Shown piece by piece: positions 17,117 through 26,271 of a DNA stretch of 64,000 nt; within the stretch, counting starts at the first letter, position 1, and each line of letters begins with the position of its first letter. This DNA comes from Coprococcus eutactus. Lineage in GTDB: Bacteria > Bacillota > Clostridia > Lachnospirales > Lachnospiraceae. The DNA lies in the NCBI RefSeq assembly GCF_025149915.1, contig NZ_CP102278.1, positions 721,001-785,000 on the forward strand, read 5' to 3'. Below the pieces are notes generated by a model, which was not told the origin of the DNA, did no database searches, and saw nothing but the letters and a program-made list of their open reading frames with translations. The position numbers and the translations under genes are program-made.

Positions 17117-18142
17117 ATGGATAAGAAGAATATCGATTGGGCAAACCTTGGATTTGGCTATGTTCAGACAGATAAGAGATTTGTAGCAAATTATAAGGAT
17201 GGAGCATGGGATGAGGGTACACTCACAGAGGATCCTAACGTAGTATTAAACGAGTGCGCAGGTGTTCTTCAGTACGCTCAGACAGTTTTCGAGGGAATGA
17301 AGGCTTATAGAACAGAGGATGGACGTGTTGTATGTTTCCGTCCTGACCTGAACGCAAGCAGAATGGCAGACTCAGCAAGAAGACTTGAGATGCCACCTTT
17401 CCCAGAGGATAGATTTGTACAGGCAATAGTAGATACAGTAAAGGCAAACATTGATTATGTACCACCTTATGGTTCAGGTGCTACATTATATATCAGACCA
17501 TATATGTTCGGTTCAAACCCTGTTATAGGTGTAAAGCCGGCAGATGAATATCAGTTCAGAATCCTCACAACACCAGTTGGTCCTTACTTCAAGGGCGGTG
17601 CAAAGCCTATCACAATTAAGGTTTCAGATTTCGATAGAGCAGCACCTCACGGAACAGGACACATCAAGGCTGGTCTTAACTATGCAATGAGCCTTCATGC
17701 AATAGTTACAGCACACAAAGAGGGATTCGATGAGAATATGTATCTCGATGCAGCTACAAGAACAAAGGTTGAGGAGACAGGTGGAGCAAACTTCATCTTC
17801 GTTACAAAGGACGGCAAGGTAGTTACACCTAAGTCAAACAGTATCCTCCCATCGATCACAAGACGTTCACTGATGGTAGTTGCAAAGGATATCCTTGGAC
17901 TTGAGGCTGAGGAGAGAGAAGTATACTTCGATGAGGTTAAGGATTTTGCAGAGTGCGGTCTGTGCGGTACAGCAGCAGTTATCTCACCTGTAGGCAAGAT
18001 CAACGACCACGGCAAGGAGATCTGTTTCCCAAGCGGTATGGAGAAAATGGGACCAGTTATCCAGAAGCTGTATGATACTCTCACAGGAATCCAGATGGGC
18101 AGAATCGAAGGTCCAGAGGGATGGCTCAAGGTAATCGAGTAA
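17117..18142 (+). CDS. ilvE: Branched-chain amino acid aminotransferase
   Basis: A 341-residue fold-type IV PLP enzyme that performs the last step of Leu, Ile and Val synthesis and the first step of their breakdown, in the cytoplasm. The catalytic Lys is K184 in 'TGHIKAGLNYAMS'. Also present are 'VFEGMKAYR' near residue 57 and 'VEETGGANFIF' for the cofactor. AAAGGAAG RBS. No T-box or other leader was found in the 185 bases upstream, in contrast to leuA in this window. Single gene with its own terminator. Confidence 0.95.
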   Translation: MDKKNIDWANLGFGYVQTDKRFVANYKDGAWDEGTLTEDPNVVLNECAGVLQYAQTVFEGMKAYRTEDGRVVCFRPDLNASRMADSARRLEMPPFPEDRFVQAIVDTVKANIDYVPPYGSGATLYIRPYMFGSNPVIGVKPADEYQFRILTTPVGPYFKGGAKPITIKVSDFDRAAPHGTGHIKAGLNYAMSLHAIVTAHKEGFDENMYLDAATRTKVEETGGANFIFVTKDGKVVTPKSNSILPSITRRSLMVVAKDILGLEAEEREVYFDEVKDFAECGLCGTAAVISPVGKINDHGKEICFPSGMEKMGPVIQKLYDTLTGIQMGRIEGPEGWLKVIE

Positions 18143-18187
18143 TGATCGAGTAATTCGATGTGAGATAATAATTATTGAGAACATTAT

Positions 18188-18234
18188 AACCCCACGGATG
18201 TCTGATGGTAAGTCGGATGTCGGTGGGGTTTTTG
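18188..18234 (+). terminator. Intrinsic terminator after ilvE
   Basis: Stem 18188-18195 with 18223-18230 plus inner pairing, followed by TTTTTG. Confidence 0.8.
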
Positions 18235-18290
18235 TGTATCCAAGTTAGTTCAGTGTAAGAAAGATTAGCCCCATATACTAACAATTAGAA

Positions 18291-18321
18291 TTGACTTGCA
18301 CCGACCCTGAAGAGTTATAAT
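18291..18321 (+). promoter_or_regulatory. Putative sigma-A promoter of the FeoA-like gene
   Basis: TTGACT (18291-18296) and a perfect TATAAT (18316-18321), with a long 19-base spacer. Confidence 0.5.
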
Positions 18322-18422
18322 TGTGTAGACAATAGAAGAAACGAAAGACAAATTGCATATCGGATAGTGCATTGAAAAATAATATAATTCATAAAAACAA
18401 TTATTTTGAAGGGGTGGTTACT

Positions 18423-18629
18423 ATGATGTCATTATCAGATACAGTAAACGGTTTCTCAGGTGAGATAGCCTGGAACTGTGCGGACAGATCACTGTTCGGC
18501 GCATGCCAGCTTGAGACCGGAGATCAGGTGCAGGTCGTATCGTCTTACTTTGGCAATGTGATAATCAAAGTAAAGGGAAAAAGACTTGCTATAACAAGGG
18601 ATGCGGCGGAGCGGATAAAGCTGGCTTAG
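18423..18629 (+). CDS. FeoA-like small SH3-fold protein
   Basis: A 68-residue protein starting at ATG 18423 behind a GGGGTGG purine run. The last 30 residues (FGNVIIKVKGKRLAITRDAAERIKL) match the end of FeoA domains, which in FeoB iron transport act as small cytoplasmic partners. There is no feoB nearby, so this is an orphan; a role in iron uptake is not established. It has its own promoter and terminator. The assignment rests on the C-terminal pattern only. Confidence 0.6.
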   Translation: MMSLSDTVNGFSGEIAWNCADRSLFGACQLETGDQVQVVSSYFGNVIIKVKGKRLAITRDAAERIKLA

Positions 18630-18655
18630 ATTGAAAGTCAGAAGAAACGGAAAAA

Positions 18656-18692
18656 AACGGTAGTTGCTGGAGAACAGCGGCTGCCGTTCTTT
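18656..18692 (+). terminator. Intrinsic terminator after the FeoA-like gene
   Basis: A 14-bp stem with three G-T pairs (18656-18669 with 18675-18688), followed by a T run. Confidence 0.8.
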
Positions 18693-18783
18693 TGTCATAA
18701 AAATTATTAAATCTTTATAGATATTTAATTGACTAAGAATATATGCAATGATAAACTTTCAAAGATATTCAAATAAAGTAAGA

Positions 18784-18976
18784 ATACGCTTGGAAATGTA
18801 AAGGGGAAAACAACGTCAGCTAAAGCATGGCATTTTCTCCGTCAGAAGAAAGCGTAGATATCAGATGAATGTATCCTTGCATAATGTATATTAACGTTTA
18901 CAACATAACATCACCTGTACAGGTGATGTTATGTTGTGCACATAGAAAGACTAGAGGGGGATACATTCATCTGATT
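18784..18976 (+). promoter_or_regulatory. Heavily structured leader of the ABC exporter operon (nested inverted repeats)
   Basis: The 372-base gap before the exporter holds layered inverted repeats. First comes a stem 18785-18791 with 18850-18856, enclosing a smaller GGGGAAAA/TTTTCTCC hairpin. Next, a perfect 17-bp outer arm pair (18860-18876 with 18959-18975) encloses a perfect 38-base palindrome (18900-18937). The last arm ends about 13 bases before the exporter RBS. No T run follows the palindrome, so it is not a plain terminator. Transcriptional operator or RNA-level control (attenuation) are both possible. It matches no riboswitch I know. Confidence 0.6.
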
Positions 18977-19001
18977 AATAATTGTTCAAGGAGGAAATGA
19001 C

Positions 19002-21194
19002 ATGCAGATATTCAGAAATCTGAAGCCGTATTGGAAGTCGGTCATTATCATAGCCCTGCTTCTCGTTCTGCAGGCATACTGTGATCTGTCACTTCCGGAC
19101 TACACCTCAAAGCTCATAGATACCGGTATACAGAACTACGGTATAGAGAACTGTAGCCCAAAACAGATCCCGGAGAAAGCCTATAACGTGATAGACGGAT
19201 TTATGGATGACGATGAGAAAGCCGTATGGGAGAAATATTATAAAGACGGTTCGGATGGTTATTATTATCTGACAGAAGACGGCGAGAAACACATAGAAGA
19301 AGTGGATAGTGCCTGTATGAAGGGACTTATGATGTATTACTATCCCTATCAGATGGTGAACTCTGACGAGGACAATGCAATTAAGGCAGGACTCGATAAG
19401 ATGGGAATCACCCTTGACGAGATGCCGGAGGAGATGTGGGCGCAGATCGGTGAACAGATGAAGCCTACGGTTGACGGCATGCTCGACAGCATGGGTGAAG
19501 ACTATATGGAATCCACAGCCATAGCATGTACAAGGATATGCTACGACAGCTTTGGCTACGATTATAAGGCAGGACAGATGTCATATCTGAAGTGGGCAGC
19601 GGTGAAGATGCTTGGGATGTCACTTCTCATGGCTGCAGCTGCGGTTCTCATAGGACTTGTGGCGTCAAGGGTTGCGGCAAGCGTTGCCTGCGGACTCAGA
19701 GAGAAGGTGTTCAACAAGGTTATCGCATTTTCGGATGCTGAGATCAACAAGTTCTCAACCGCATCTCTTATAACGAGATCTACAAATGATGTCCAGCAGA
19801 TACAGATGGTTACAGTTATGATGCTCAGAATGGTTCTATATGCACCGATACTTTCTATTGGAGGAATCGTCAAGGTTGTTGAGAATGGAGCCGGAATGGG
19901 CTGGGTAATATTCATCGGTATAGCAGCAGTTGTGATTCTCATGGGAACGCTTATGGTCATCGCCATGCCAAAGTTTAAAGTTATGCAGACACTGGTGGAC
20001 AGAGTAAACCTTGTGTCAAGAGAGATACTTACAGGTATCCCGGTTATCAGGGCATTTGGCAGAGAGGAACGAGAGGAAGAGAGATTTGACGAGGCAAATA
20101 AAGACCTGACGAAGAACACATTGTTCGTCAATAGAGTCATGACATTTGCAATGCCTATACTCATGTTCATCATGTATGCCATAAGCATACTCATAGAGTG
20201 GGTGGCAGCTCACAAGATTGATGCGGGTGTCCTCCAGGTAGGATCAATGACTGCATTTATTACATACACAATGCTTATTATCATGTCGTTCCTTATGCTC
20301 AGCATGATGTCAGTCATGCTCCCTCGTGCCAGTGTGGCAGCAGACAGAATACAGGAGATCATAGATACGGATGTGACGGTTCAGGACGCAGCCGGGGCAA
20401 AGAAGCTTGAAGCACCAAGGGGTGTCGTAAAGTATGACAATGTCGCATTTGCATATCCGGGAGCAGATGAGAACGTACTTGAGAATATCTCATTTGAGGC
20501 CAAGCCTGGACAGACTACGGCGATCATAGGAAGTACCGGTTGTGGTAAGAGTACACTGGTTCAGCTCCTCCCGAGATTCTATGATGTTACGGAGGGGTCG
20601 ATAACGATAGACGGACAGGATATAAGAGACCTCACCATGGAGAGCGTGAGACAGAATATCGGTTTTGTTCCGCAGAAGGGAATTCTGTTCTCGGGAACGA
20701 TTGCGTCCAATATAAGATTCGGTGCACCAGATGCATCTGATGAAGATGTCAAGCTTGCAGCTGAGATTGCCCAGGCATCCGACTTCATAGAGGAGAAGGA
20801 GCACGGTTACGACAGTGCGGTTGCCCAGGGCGGTGGAAATGTGTCCGGTGGTCAGAAACAGCGTCTTGCTATAGCCAGGGCCATAGCGAGAAAGCCGAAG
20901 ATCCTGATATTTGACGACAGCTTTTCGGCGCTTGATTTCAAGACGGATGTGGCAGTCAGAAAGGCACTTGGCGAGCACGTAAATGACAGTACAGTATTTA
21001 TCGTTGCACAGCGAGTAAGCACCATACTCTCAGCAGATCAGATACTTGTGCTTGACGAGGGTACGATAGTCGGCAAGGGAACTCACAAGGAACTCATGCA
21101 GACCTGTGAGGAGTACAGGCAGATAGCCGAGTCGCAGCTTTCCCCATCGGAGATAGCAGCCAGTCTTGGAACTGACTCAGAAAGGCAGGTGTAG
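19002..21194 (+). CDS. ABC exporter subunit 1 (TMD-NBD; degenerate catalytic site)
   Basis: A 730-residue half-exporter. TM1 (about 14-30) is followed by an extracytoplasmic insert of about 165 residues (35-200, acidic and Tyr-rich), then the remaining TM helices and a nucleotide-binding domain. The NBD has Walker A GSTGCGKST, signature VSGGQ and Walker B ending D638. The catalytic Glu position is Asp (D639). With the next gene it forms a heterodimer of the BmrCD/TM287-288 type; this subunit supplies the good signature and the poor hydrolysis site. Likely role: drug or lipid export. RBS AAGGAGG. Confidence 0.9.
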   Translation: MQIFRNLKPYWKSVIIIALLLVLQAYCDLSLPDYTSKLIDTGIQNYGIENCSPKQIPEKAYNVIDGFMDDDEKAVWEKYYKDGSDGYYYLTEDGEKHIEEVDSACMKGLMMYYYPYQMVNSDEDNAIKAGLDKMGITLDEMPEEMWAQIGEQMKPTVDGMLDSMGEDYMESTAIACTRICYDSFGYDYKAGQMSYLKWAAVKMLGMSLLMAAAAVLIGLVASRVAASVACGLREKVFNKVIAFSDAEINKFSTASLITRSTNDVQQIQMVTVMMLRMVLYAPILSIGGIVKVVENGAGMGWVIFIGIAAVVILMGTLMVIAMPKFKVMQTLVDRVNLVSREILTGIPVIRAFGREEREEERFDEANKDLTKNTLFVNRVMTFAMPILMFIMYAISILIEWVAAHKIDAGVLQVGSMTAFITYTMLIIMSFLMLSMMSVMLPRASVAADRIQEIIDTDVTVQDAAGAKKLEAPRGVVKYDNVAFAYPGADENVLENISFEAKPGQTTAIIGSTGCGKSTLVQLLPRFYDVTEGSITIDGQDIRDLTMESVRQNIGFVPQKGILFSGTIASNIRFGAPDASDEDVKLAAEIAQASDFIEEKEHGYDSAVAQGGGNVSGGQKQRLAIARAIARKPKILIFDDSFSALDFKTDVAVRKALGEHVNDSTVFIVAQRVSTILSADQILVLDEGTIVGKGTHKELMQTCEEYRQIAESQLSPSEIAASLGTDSERQV

Positions 21195-21197
21195 GAC

Positions 21198-23042
21198 ATG
21201 GCAGAACAGAATCAGACAAATAATCAGAGAAGTTTCAGAGGCCCTAGAAGAGGCCACGGTCCTATGAGGGGCGGCGAGAAAGCCAAGGACTTCAAGGGAA
21301 CGATAGGAAAGTTATTCAGATATATAGGCAAGTACAAGGCAGCGGTTGTTGTCGTTGCTATATTTGCAATTGGAAGTACAATATTCAACGTAGTATGTCC
21401 GAAGGTACTCGGCAAGGCGACAACAGCCCTGTCCGAGGGGATCATGAACAAGATAACAGGCAACGGCGGAATTGATTTCACGTATATCGGTAAGATATTG
21501 CTGTTCTGTCTCGGTTTGTATGTGCTAAGTGTGACATTTAGCTTTGTTCAGGGCTTCATCATGACCGGTATCACCCAGAAGGTGTGCTACAGGATGAGAC
21601 GTGAGGTATCCGAGAAGATCAACAGGATGCCGATGAGCTACTTTGAGAGCAGAACCTATGGCGAGGTACTTTCAAGGATCACAAATGATATAGACACCAT
21701 GGGAAATGGTCTGAACCAGAGTATCACACAGCTCATTACATCGGTTAGTACGGTCATCGGTGTAATCGTGATGATGCTCACGATCAGCCCGCTTATGACA
21801 CTTATATCAGTGCTGATACTTCCGATAAGTATCATGCTCATGATGTTTGTCATCAAGAAATCCCAGAGATTCTTCAAGCAGCAGCAGGAATACGTGGGAC
21901 ACATAAACGGTCAGGTTGAAGAGGTGTATGGCGGACACAATGTCATAAAAGCGTTCAATAAGGAGAACGACGTTAGAAGAGAGTTCCATGAGACAAATGA
22001 GACTCTGTACAAGTCAGCATGGAAGTCACAGTTCTTCTCAGGACTGATGCAGCCTATTATGATGTTTGTCGGTAATCTGGGCTATGTGGCAGTTGCCATA
22101 TCAGGTGCGGCTCTGGCGATCAGAGGAACTATCCAGATAGGTGATATCCAGGCATTTATACAGTACGTGAAGAATCTCACACAGCCTGTTCAGCAGGTTG
22201 CCCAGGTCACAAATATGATGCAGCAGATGGCAGCAGCCGCTGAGCGAGTATTTGAACTTCTTGAAGAGAAAGAAGAGGAGCAGATAGTAGAGAATCCTGT
22301 ATCCACAGAGAGAATCAAGGGTGAAGTTACATTTGAACATGTAAAGTTTGGCTACAATCCGGATCAGATCATCATCAAGGATTTCTCAGCCCATGTAAAA
22401 CCGGGACAGCAGGTAGCCATAGTCGGACCTACCGGAGCGGGCAAGACCACCATGGTCAAGCTGCTCATGAGATTCTACGACGTGAATGGCGGTGCTATAC
22501 TTCTGGACGGACACAATATTAAGGACTTCAACAGGCGTGAGCTCAGGGATGTATTTGGCATGGTGCTTCAGGACACATGGCTGTTCAAGGGCACTATCAT
22601 GGAGAATATCAGATATGGAAGATTGAACGCTACGGATGAGGAAGTTATCGCAGCGGCAAAGGCAGCTCATGCACATAGATTTATCTCGGCACTTCCGGGT
22701 GGATACAACATGGAGCTCAATGAGGAGATAACAAATATCTCCCAGGGACAGAAACAGCTCTTAACTATCGCAAGAGCAATTCTTGCTGACAATCCGGTCC
22801 TAATCCTCGATGAGGCTACATCATCAGTCGATACGAGAACAGAACACAGGATTCAGAGAGCCATGGACAATCTGATGAAGGGCAGAACAAGCTTTGTCAT
22901 AGCCCACAGACTGTCAACCATCAAGAATGCAGACATCATCCTTGTTATGAAGGACGGTGACATCATAGAGCAGGGTAACCATGATGAGCTTATGGCGCAG
23001 AATGGATTCTATGCGGATTTGTATAACTCGCAGTGGAGTTAA
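21198..23042 (+). CDS. ABC exporter subunit 2 (TMD-NBD; competent Walker B)
   Basis: A 614-residue half-exporter only three bases after subunit 1. It has a Gly/Arg-rich N-terminus, six TM helices and an NBD with Walker A GPTGAGKTT and Walker B LILDE. The catalytic Glu is E539. Its signature is ISQGQ instead of SGGQ, so it is the degenerate signature that completes the inactive site. The working ATP site therefore uses this Walker A/B with the VSGGQ of subunit 1, the expected asymmetry of heterodimeric exporters. No MarR or TetR regulator gene is adjacent. Confidence 0.92.
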   Translation: MAEQNQTNNQRSFRGPRRGHGPMRGGEKAKDFKGTIGKLFRYIGKYKAAVVVVAIFAIGSTIFNVVCPKVLGKATTALSEGIMNKITGNGGIDFTYIGKILLFCLGLYVLSVTFSFVQGFIMTGITQKVCYRMRREVSEKINRMPMSYFESRTYGEVLSRITNDIDTMGNGLNQSITQLITSVSTVIGVIVMMLTISPLMTLISVLILPISIMLMMFVIKKSQRFFKQQQEYVGHINGQVEEVYGGHNVIKAFNKENDVRREFHETNETLYKSAWKSQFFSGLMQPIMMFVGNLGYVAVAISGAALAIRGTIQIGDIQAFIQYVKNLTQPVQQVAQVTNMMQQMAAAAERVFELLEEKEEEQIVENPVSTERIKGEVTFEHVKFGYNPDQIIIKDFSAHVKPGQQVAIVGPTGAGKTTMVKLLMRFYDVNGGAILLDGHNIKDFNRRELRDVFGMVLQDTWLFKGTIMENIRYGRLNATDEEVIAAAKAAHAHRFISALPGGYNMELNEEITNISQGQKQLLTIARAILADNPVLILDEATSSVDTRTEHRIQRAMDNLMKGRTSFVIAHRLSTIKNADIILVMKDGDIIEQGNHDELMAQNGFYADLYNSQWS

Positions 23043-23065
23043 AGAATATTGAATAATAGGGTATG

Positions 23066-23147
23066 AAAGCCTGTATAAGCCTATATGAAATCATATTTGA
23101 CGATTGTCATTGTGGATGATTTCACATAGGGATTATGCAGGCTTTTT
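23066..23147 (+). terminator. Long-stem terminator after the ABC operon
   Basis: An outer stem (about 23066-23074 with 23137-23144) and a long inner stem (TATGAAATCAT against ATGATTTCACATA) end in TTTTTG. Confidence 0.75.
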
Positions 23148-23208
23148 GTTATAGATTTGGCGGTTTATAGAATTTTAAGCATTGATAGTGGAGTACTCTT
23201 ATCATATT

Positions 23209-23227
23209 CCATAGTTTAAAACTATGG
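23209..23227. repeat. Perfect 19-base palindrome upstream of the MetE-like gene
   Basis: CCATAGTTT-A-AAACTATGG, about 100 bases before the coding start. It could be an operator or a small RNA hairpin. No S-box or B12 riboswitch signature is seen in the 282-base gap. Confidence 0.5.
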
Positions 23228-23324
23228 CGAGCCTCGAAATAATAGTATTTTCCATGGACAGCCTATCCTGTTAGAATATCCTCAAGTTAAGAAAACGAGA
23301 AAACACTACGGAGGATAAAGACAT

Positions 23325-24440
23325 ATGAGCAAATTACAGACACCTTTCAGATACGATTTTGTAGGAAGCTTCCTTAGACCACAGGCACTCAAGGATGCGA
23401 AGGCAGCATACAGGGACGGAAAGATCACCAAGGAAGAGTTCGACAAAGTTGTCAATGAGGAGATTACCAAGGTTGTTGCAAAACAGAAGGAACTCGGATT
23501 CCATGCGATCACAGATGGCGAGTTCAGAAGAACATTCTGGCATCTTGACTTTATGTGGGGACTTGATGGCGTTGCCCATGAGAACACTGGAAATGGTGTG
23601 AAATTCGATGCAGAGCTTGCAGTTCTTGACGACACTTATCTTGTAGGCAAGATAAAGGCAAAGGCGCACCCATTTGTTGAATATTTTAAGTTCTTAAAGC
23701 AGTTCGAGGATGAGAATACTGTTGCAAAGTATACGATACCGGCTCCTGCACAGACATTTCAGCAGATGATAGTACCTGACAATATTGCAAACACAAGGAA
23801 GTTCTATCCTGCAAATGAGGAGCTTATCCAGGACATTGGAAAGGCTTATCAGGATGTAATTAAGCAGTTTTATGATGCAGGCTGTCGAAATCTTCAGCTT
23901 GACGATTGTACATGGGGCGCCATAGTGGGGGATGCCGCAAAGCAGAGATATAAGGCACTTGGAATATCACTTGAGGATGTCAAGAAAGAGCTGCTTGCAG
24001 TGAACAACCTTGCATTGGAGGGAAAGCCGGAGGATATGGTTATTACATCACATATCTGCAGAGGAAATTATCACTCAACATTCTTCACCAGTGGTCCTTA
24101 TGACACAGTTGCAGATTACGTATTTGCAAATGAGAATGTGGATGCGCTGTTCCTTGAGTATGATGATGAGAGATCAGGCGGATTTGCACCTCTTGCAAAG
24201 GTTTCAGAGAACAAGAAGGTCGTGCTCGGACTCATCACTACAAAGTCTCCGGTTCTTGAGGATAAGGAGAAGGTCATTGCAAGGATCCATGAGGCTGCAA
24301 AGTATGTACCACTTGACAGATTATGCCTGAGCCCTCAGTGCGGATTTGCATCATGTGAGATCGGAAACAAGCTGACAGAGGATGAGCAGTGGGCAAAGCT
24401 CAAGCTCGTTAAGAAGATAGCAGAGGAAGTCTGGTCATAA
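23325..24440 (+). CDS. Cobalamin-independent methionine synthase-like protein (MetE C-terminal family, YxjG type)
   Basis: A 371-residue single-domain relative of the MetE catalytic barrel. It has the N-terminal 'DFVGSFLRP' motif and the zinc-ligand region: His and Cys in 'SHICRGN', then 'EYDDERSGGFAPL', then Cys in 'LSPQCGFAS'. Short proteins of this kind transfer methyl groups to homocysteine from donors other than long-chain methyl-THF, or act on related thiols. The exact methyl donor is unknown. GGAGG precedes the ATG by about 10 bases. Monocistronic. Confidence 0.85.
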   Translation: MSKLQTPFRYDFVGSFLRPQALKDAKAAYRDGKITKEEFDKVVNEEITKVVAKQKELGFHAITDGEFRRTFWHLDFMWGLDGVAHENTGNGVKFDAELAVLDDTYLVGKIKAKAHPFVEYFKFLKQFEDENTVAKYTIPAPAQTFQQMIVPDNIANTRKFYPANEELIQDIGKAYQDVIKQFYDAGCRNLQLDDCTWGAIVGDAAKQRYKALGISLEDVKKELLAVNNLALEGKPEDMVITSHICRGNYHSTFFTSGPYDTVADYVFANENVDALFLEYDDERSGGFAPLAKVSENKKVVLGLITTKSPVLEDKEKVIARIHEAAKYVPLDRLCLSPQCGFASCEIGNKLTEDEQWAKLKLVKKIAEEVWS

Positions 24441-24465
24441 AACAGAATATTATAGAAGTGAAGTG

Positions 24466-24502
24466 GCGGCGAACAGAAGCAAGAATCTGTTCGCCGCTTT
24501 TT
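24466..24502 (+). terminator. Intrinsic terminator
   Basis: Perfect 11-bp GC-rich stem (24466-24476 with 24487-24497) followed by TTTTTT. Confidence 0.9.
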
Positions 24503-24687
24503 TGTGTTATGAAATCTGTTATATACAAGCCTGATCGATATATGATACTATTAAGAAACGCGGAATCCTTGCGTGAGTTATATTCCCAGTGCTTTTGCTC
24601 GTGAGGATACTTCTTCTGAGAAAGAAGAATACTAAAGAAAATGTGTGTTAAAAAGCAGAAATATAGATATAGTTAGGAGTTAGATTC

Positions 24688-25938
24688 ATGAAAAAGATTG
24701 TAGAGATGTGGAATAGGGTGTCGCTGATCGCGAAGATATTGGTTGGAATAGTGATCGGTGCGGTGCTGGGACTTCTGGTGCCGGGGGCAACGGGAATAGG
24801 CCTGATCGGAACCATGTTCGTCAGGGCGCTCAAGGCAATTGCGCCGATACTGGTGTTTGCCCTTGTCATCAGCTCAATTGCAAATGCAGGAAAGGGAAAT
24901 GGCCAGCAGTTCCGTATGGTGACGATCATGTATATGCTCAGCACGCTATGCGCAGCGGTAGTGGCGGTGAGCGCAAGTTTTATTTTCCCTGTAACTATGA
25001 CACTGGACCTTGAATCATATCAGGCGGATGTCGTCCCATCGGGAATCATGGAGGTCCTCCAGAATCTTTTGCTCAACATCACCGATAATCCCGTAAATGC
25101 GATACTCAACGCAAATTATCTCTGCATACTTGCATGGGCACTTTTGTTTGGACTTGCCATGCGACGGACAAGCAAGTCTATAAAATCTGCACTTGTATCC
25201 ATATCGGATGCGGTATCAACCGTCGTGAGGTGGATCATCGGGTGCGCACCATTTGGAATCATGGGACTTGTGTTCACGACAGTATCGGAGAGTGGATTGT
25301 CGATATTCAAGGAATATGGCAGATTGCTGCTTGTGCTTGTGGGCGCCATGCTTACGGTTGCATTGATCGTAGATCCGCTCCTTGCGACTATCGTCTTAAG
25401 GAGAAATGCATATCCACTTGCGTGGAGATGCCTCAGAGAGTCAGGTGTGACGGCGTTCTTCACCAGAAGTTCTGCGGCAAATATCCCAGTGAACATGTCA
25501 CTTTGCAAAAGACTTGGACTTGACCCGGATGTGTATTCGGTATCCATACCGCTTGGCGCGACCATCAATATGGATGGTGCCGCCATCACTATAACTATAA
25601 TGGCGCTTTCCGTTGCAAATACCATGGGAGTGTCGGTTGACGTTCCGACAGCACTCATGCTCAGTCTTATGGCAACCCTTGGCGCGTGCGGTGCCTCAGG
25701 TGTTGCGGGAGGTTCGCTGTTGCTCATTCCTATGGCGTGCTCGCTGTTTGGAATCCCACAGGATATATCCATGCAGGCTGTTGCTGTCGGAATGATCATC
25801 GGAGTGGTCCAGGATTCACTTGAGACGGCAATCAACTCATCGGGAGATGTACTCTTTGCCGCTACAGCGGAGTACAGACAGTGGCAAAAGGATGGCAGAG
25901 AGTTTAAGATAGGCGCCATCGTGAATCCAGATGAGTAG
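24688..25938 (+). CDS. sstT: Serine/threonine:Na+ symporter
   Basis: A 416-residue dicarboxylate/amino acid:cation symporter family protein of the SstT type. It carries the hallmarks 'FFTRSSAANIPVNM' (SSAA hairpin) and 'PLGATINMDGAA' in TM7, which form the sodium and substrate sites. The C-terminus has 'GMIIGVVQDSLETAINSSGDV', typical of SstT. It imports Ser and Thr with Na+. RBS TAGGAG. Single gene, ending at a terminator shared with the opposite strand. Confidence 0.9.
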   Translation: MKKIVEMWNRVSLIAKILVGIVIGAVLGLLVPGATGIGLIGTMFVRALKAIAPILVFALVISSIANAGKGNGQQFRMVTIMYMLSTLCAAVVAVSASFIFPVTMTLDLESYQADVVPSGIMEVLQNLLLNITDNPVNAILNANYLCILAWALLFGLAMRRTSKSIKSALVSISDAVSTVVRWIIGCAPFGIMGLVFTTVSESGLSIFKEYGRLLLVLVGAMLTVALIVDPLLATIVLRRNAYPLAWRCLRESGVTAFFTRSSAANIPVNMSLCKRLGLDPDVYSVSIPLGATINMDGAAITITIMALSVANTMGVSVDVPTALMLSLMATLGACGASGVAGGSLLLIPMACSLFGIPQDISMQAVAVGMIIGVVQDSLETAINSSGDVLFAATAEYRQWQKDGREFKIGAIVNPDE

Positions 25939-25954
25939 GATATTCCCATATAAA

Positions 25955-25997
25955 AAATAATCGGGCATGTTCAGGAAGAAACATACCCGGTTATTTT
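25955..25997. terminator. Bidirectional terminator
   Basis: Long stem, about 25955-25971 with 25980-25996, with A and T runs, between convergent sstT and the small zinc-ribbon gene. Confidence 0.8.
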
Positions 25998-26002
25998 TGT
26001 CT

Positions 26003-26233
26003 TTATATTCCCCGTATCCCTGATTCCACAATTCCATTTGAATCTTTAGAGATTCCCTCAAGAATATGCGGAATTACCAGCATATCCGTTCCGCATTTAG
26101 GACATGCCGCAATTCCCAGCAGTTCGCTGGTGCTTTCCAGACGATATTCAGACTGATATTCTATACCATCTTTCTGCCACATAAAAATGTGTCCGCATTT
26201 GAAACACTGCACTTCCCTGAATGTATTCCCCAT
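26003..26233 (-). CDS. Small zinc-ribbon-like protein, 76 residues
   Basis: It has two Cys pairs, CFKCG near the N-terminus and CPKCG near residue 45, the spacing of a zinc ribbon. The rest is soluble with no catalytic motif. It lies 38 bases after the amidohydrolase stop on the same strand and is probably co-transcribed. GGAGG is 12 bases before the ATG, a loose spacing. Function unknown. Confidence 0.6.
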   Translation of the reverse strand: MGNTFREVQCFKCGHIFMWQKDGIEYQSEYRLESTSELLGIAACPKCGTDMLVIPHILEGISKDSNGIVESGIRGI

Positions 26234-26271
26234 AATAAATAATAACCTCCGTTGCAGTTTGTTTGTATTGC

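Noticed and set aside
23150..23310. S-box (SAM) riboswitch before the MetE-like gene
   Set aside because: The conserved S-box blocks are absent; only a 19-base palindrome is visible.
25116..25949. Long antisense ORF opposite sstT
   Set aside because: No RBS and Ser/Thr/Ala-rich shadow composition; sstT on the other strand has full family motifs.
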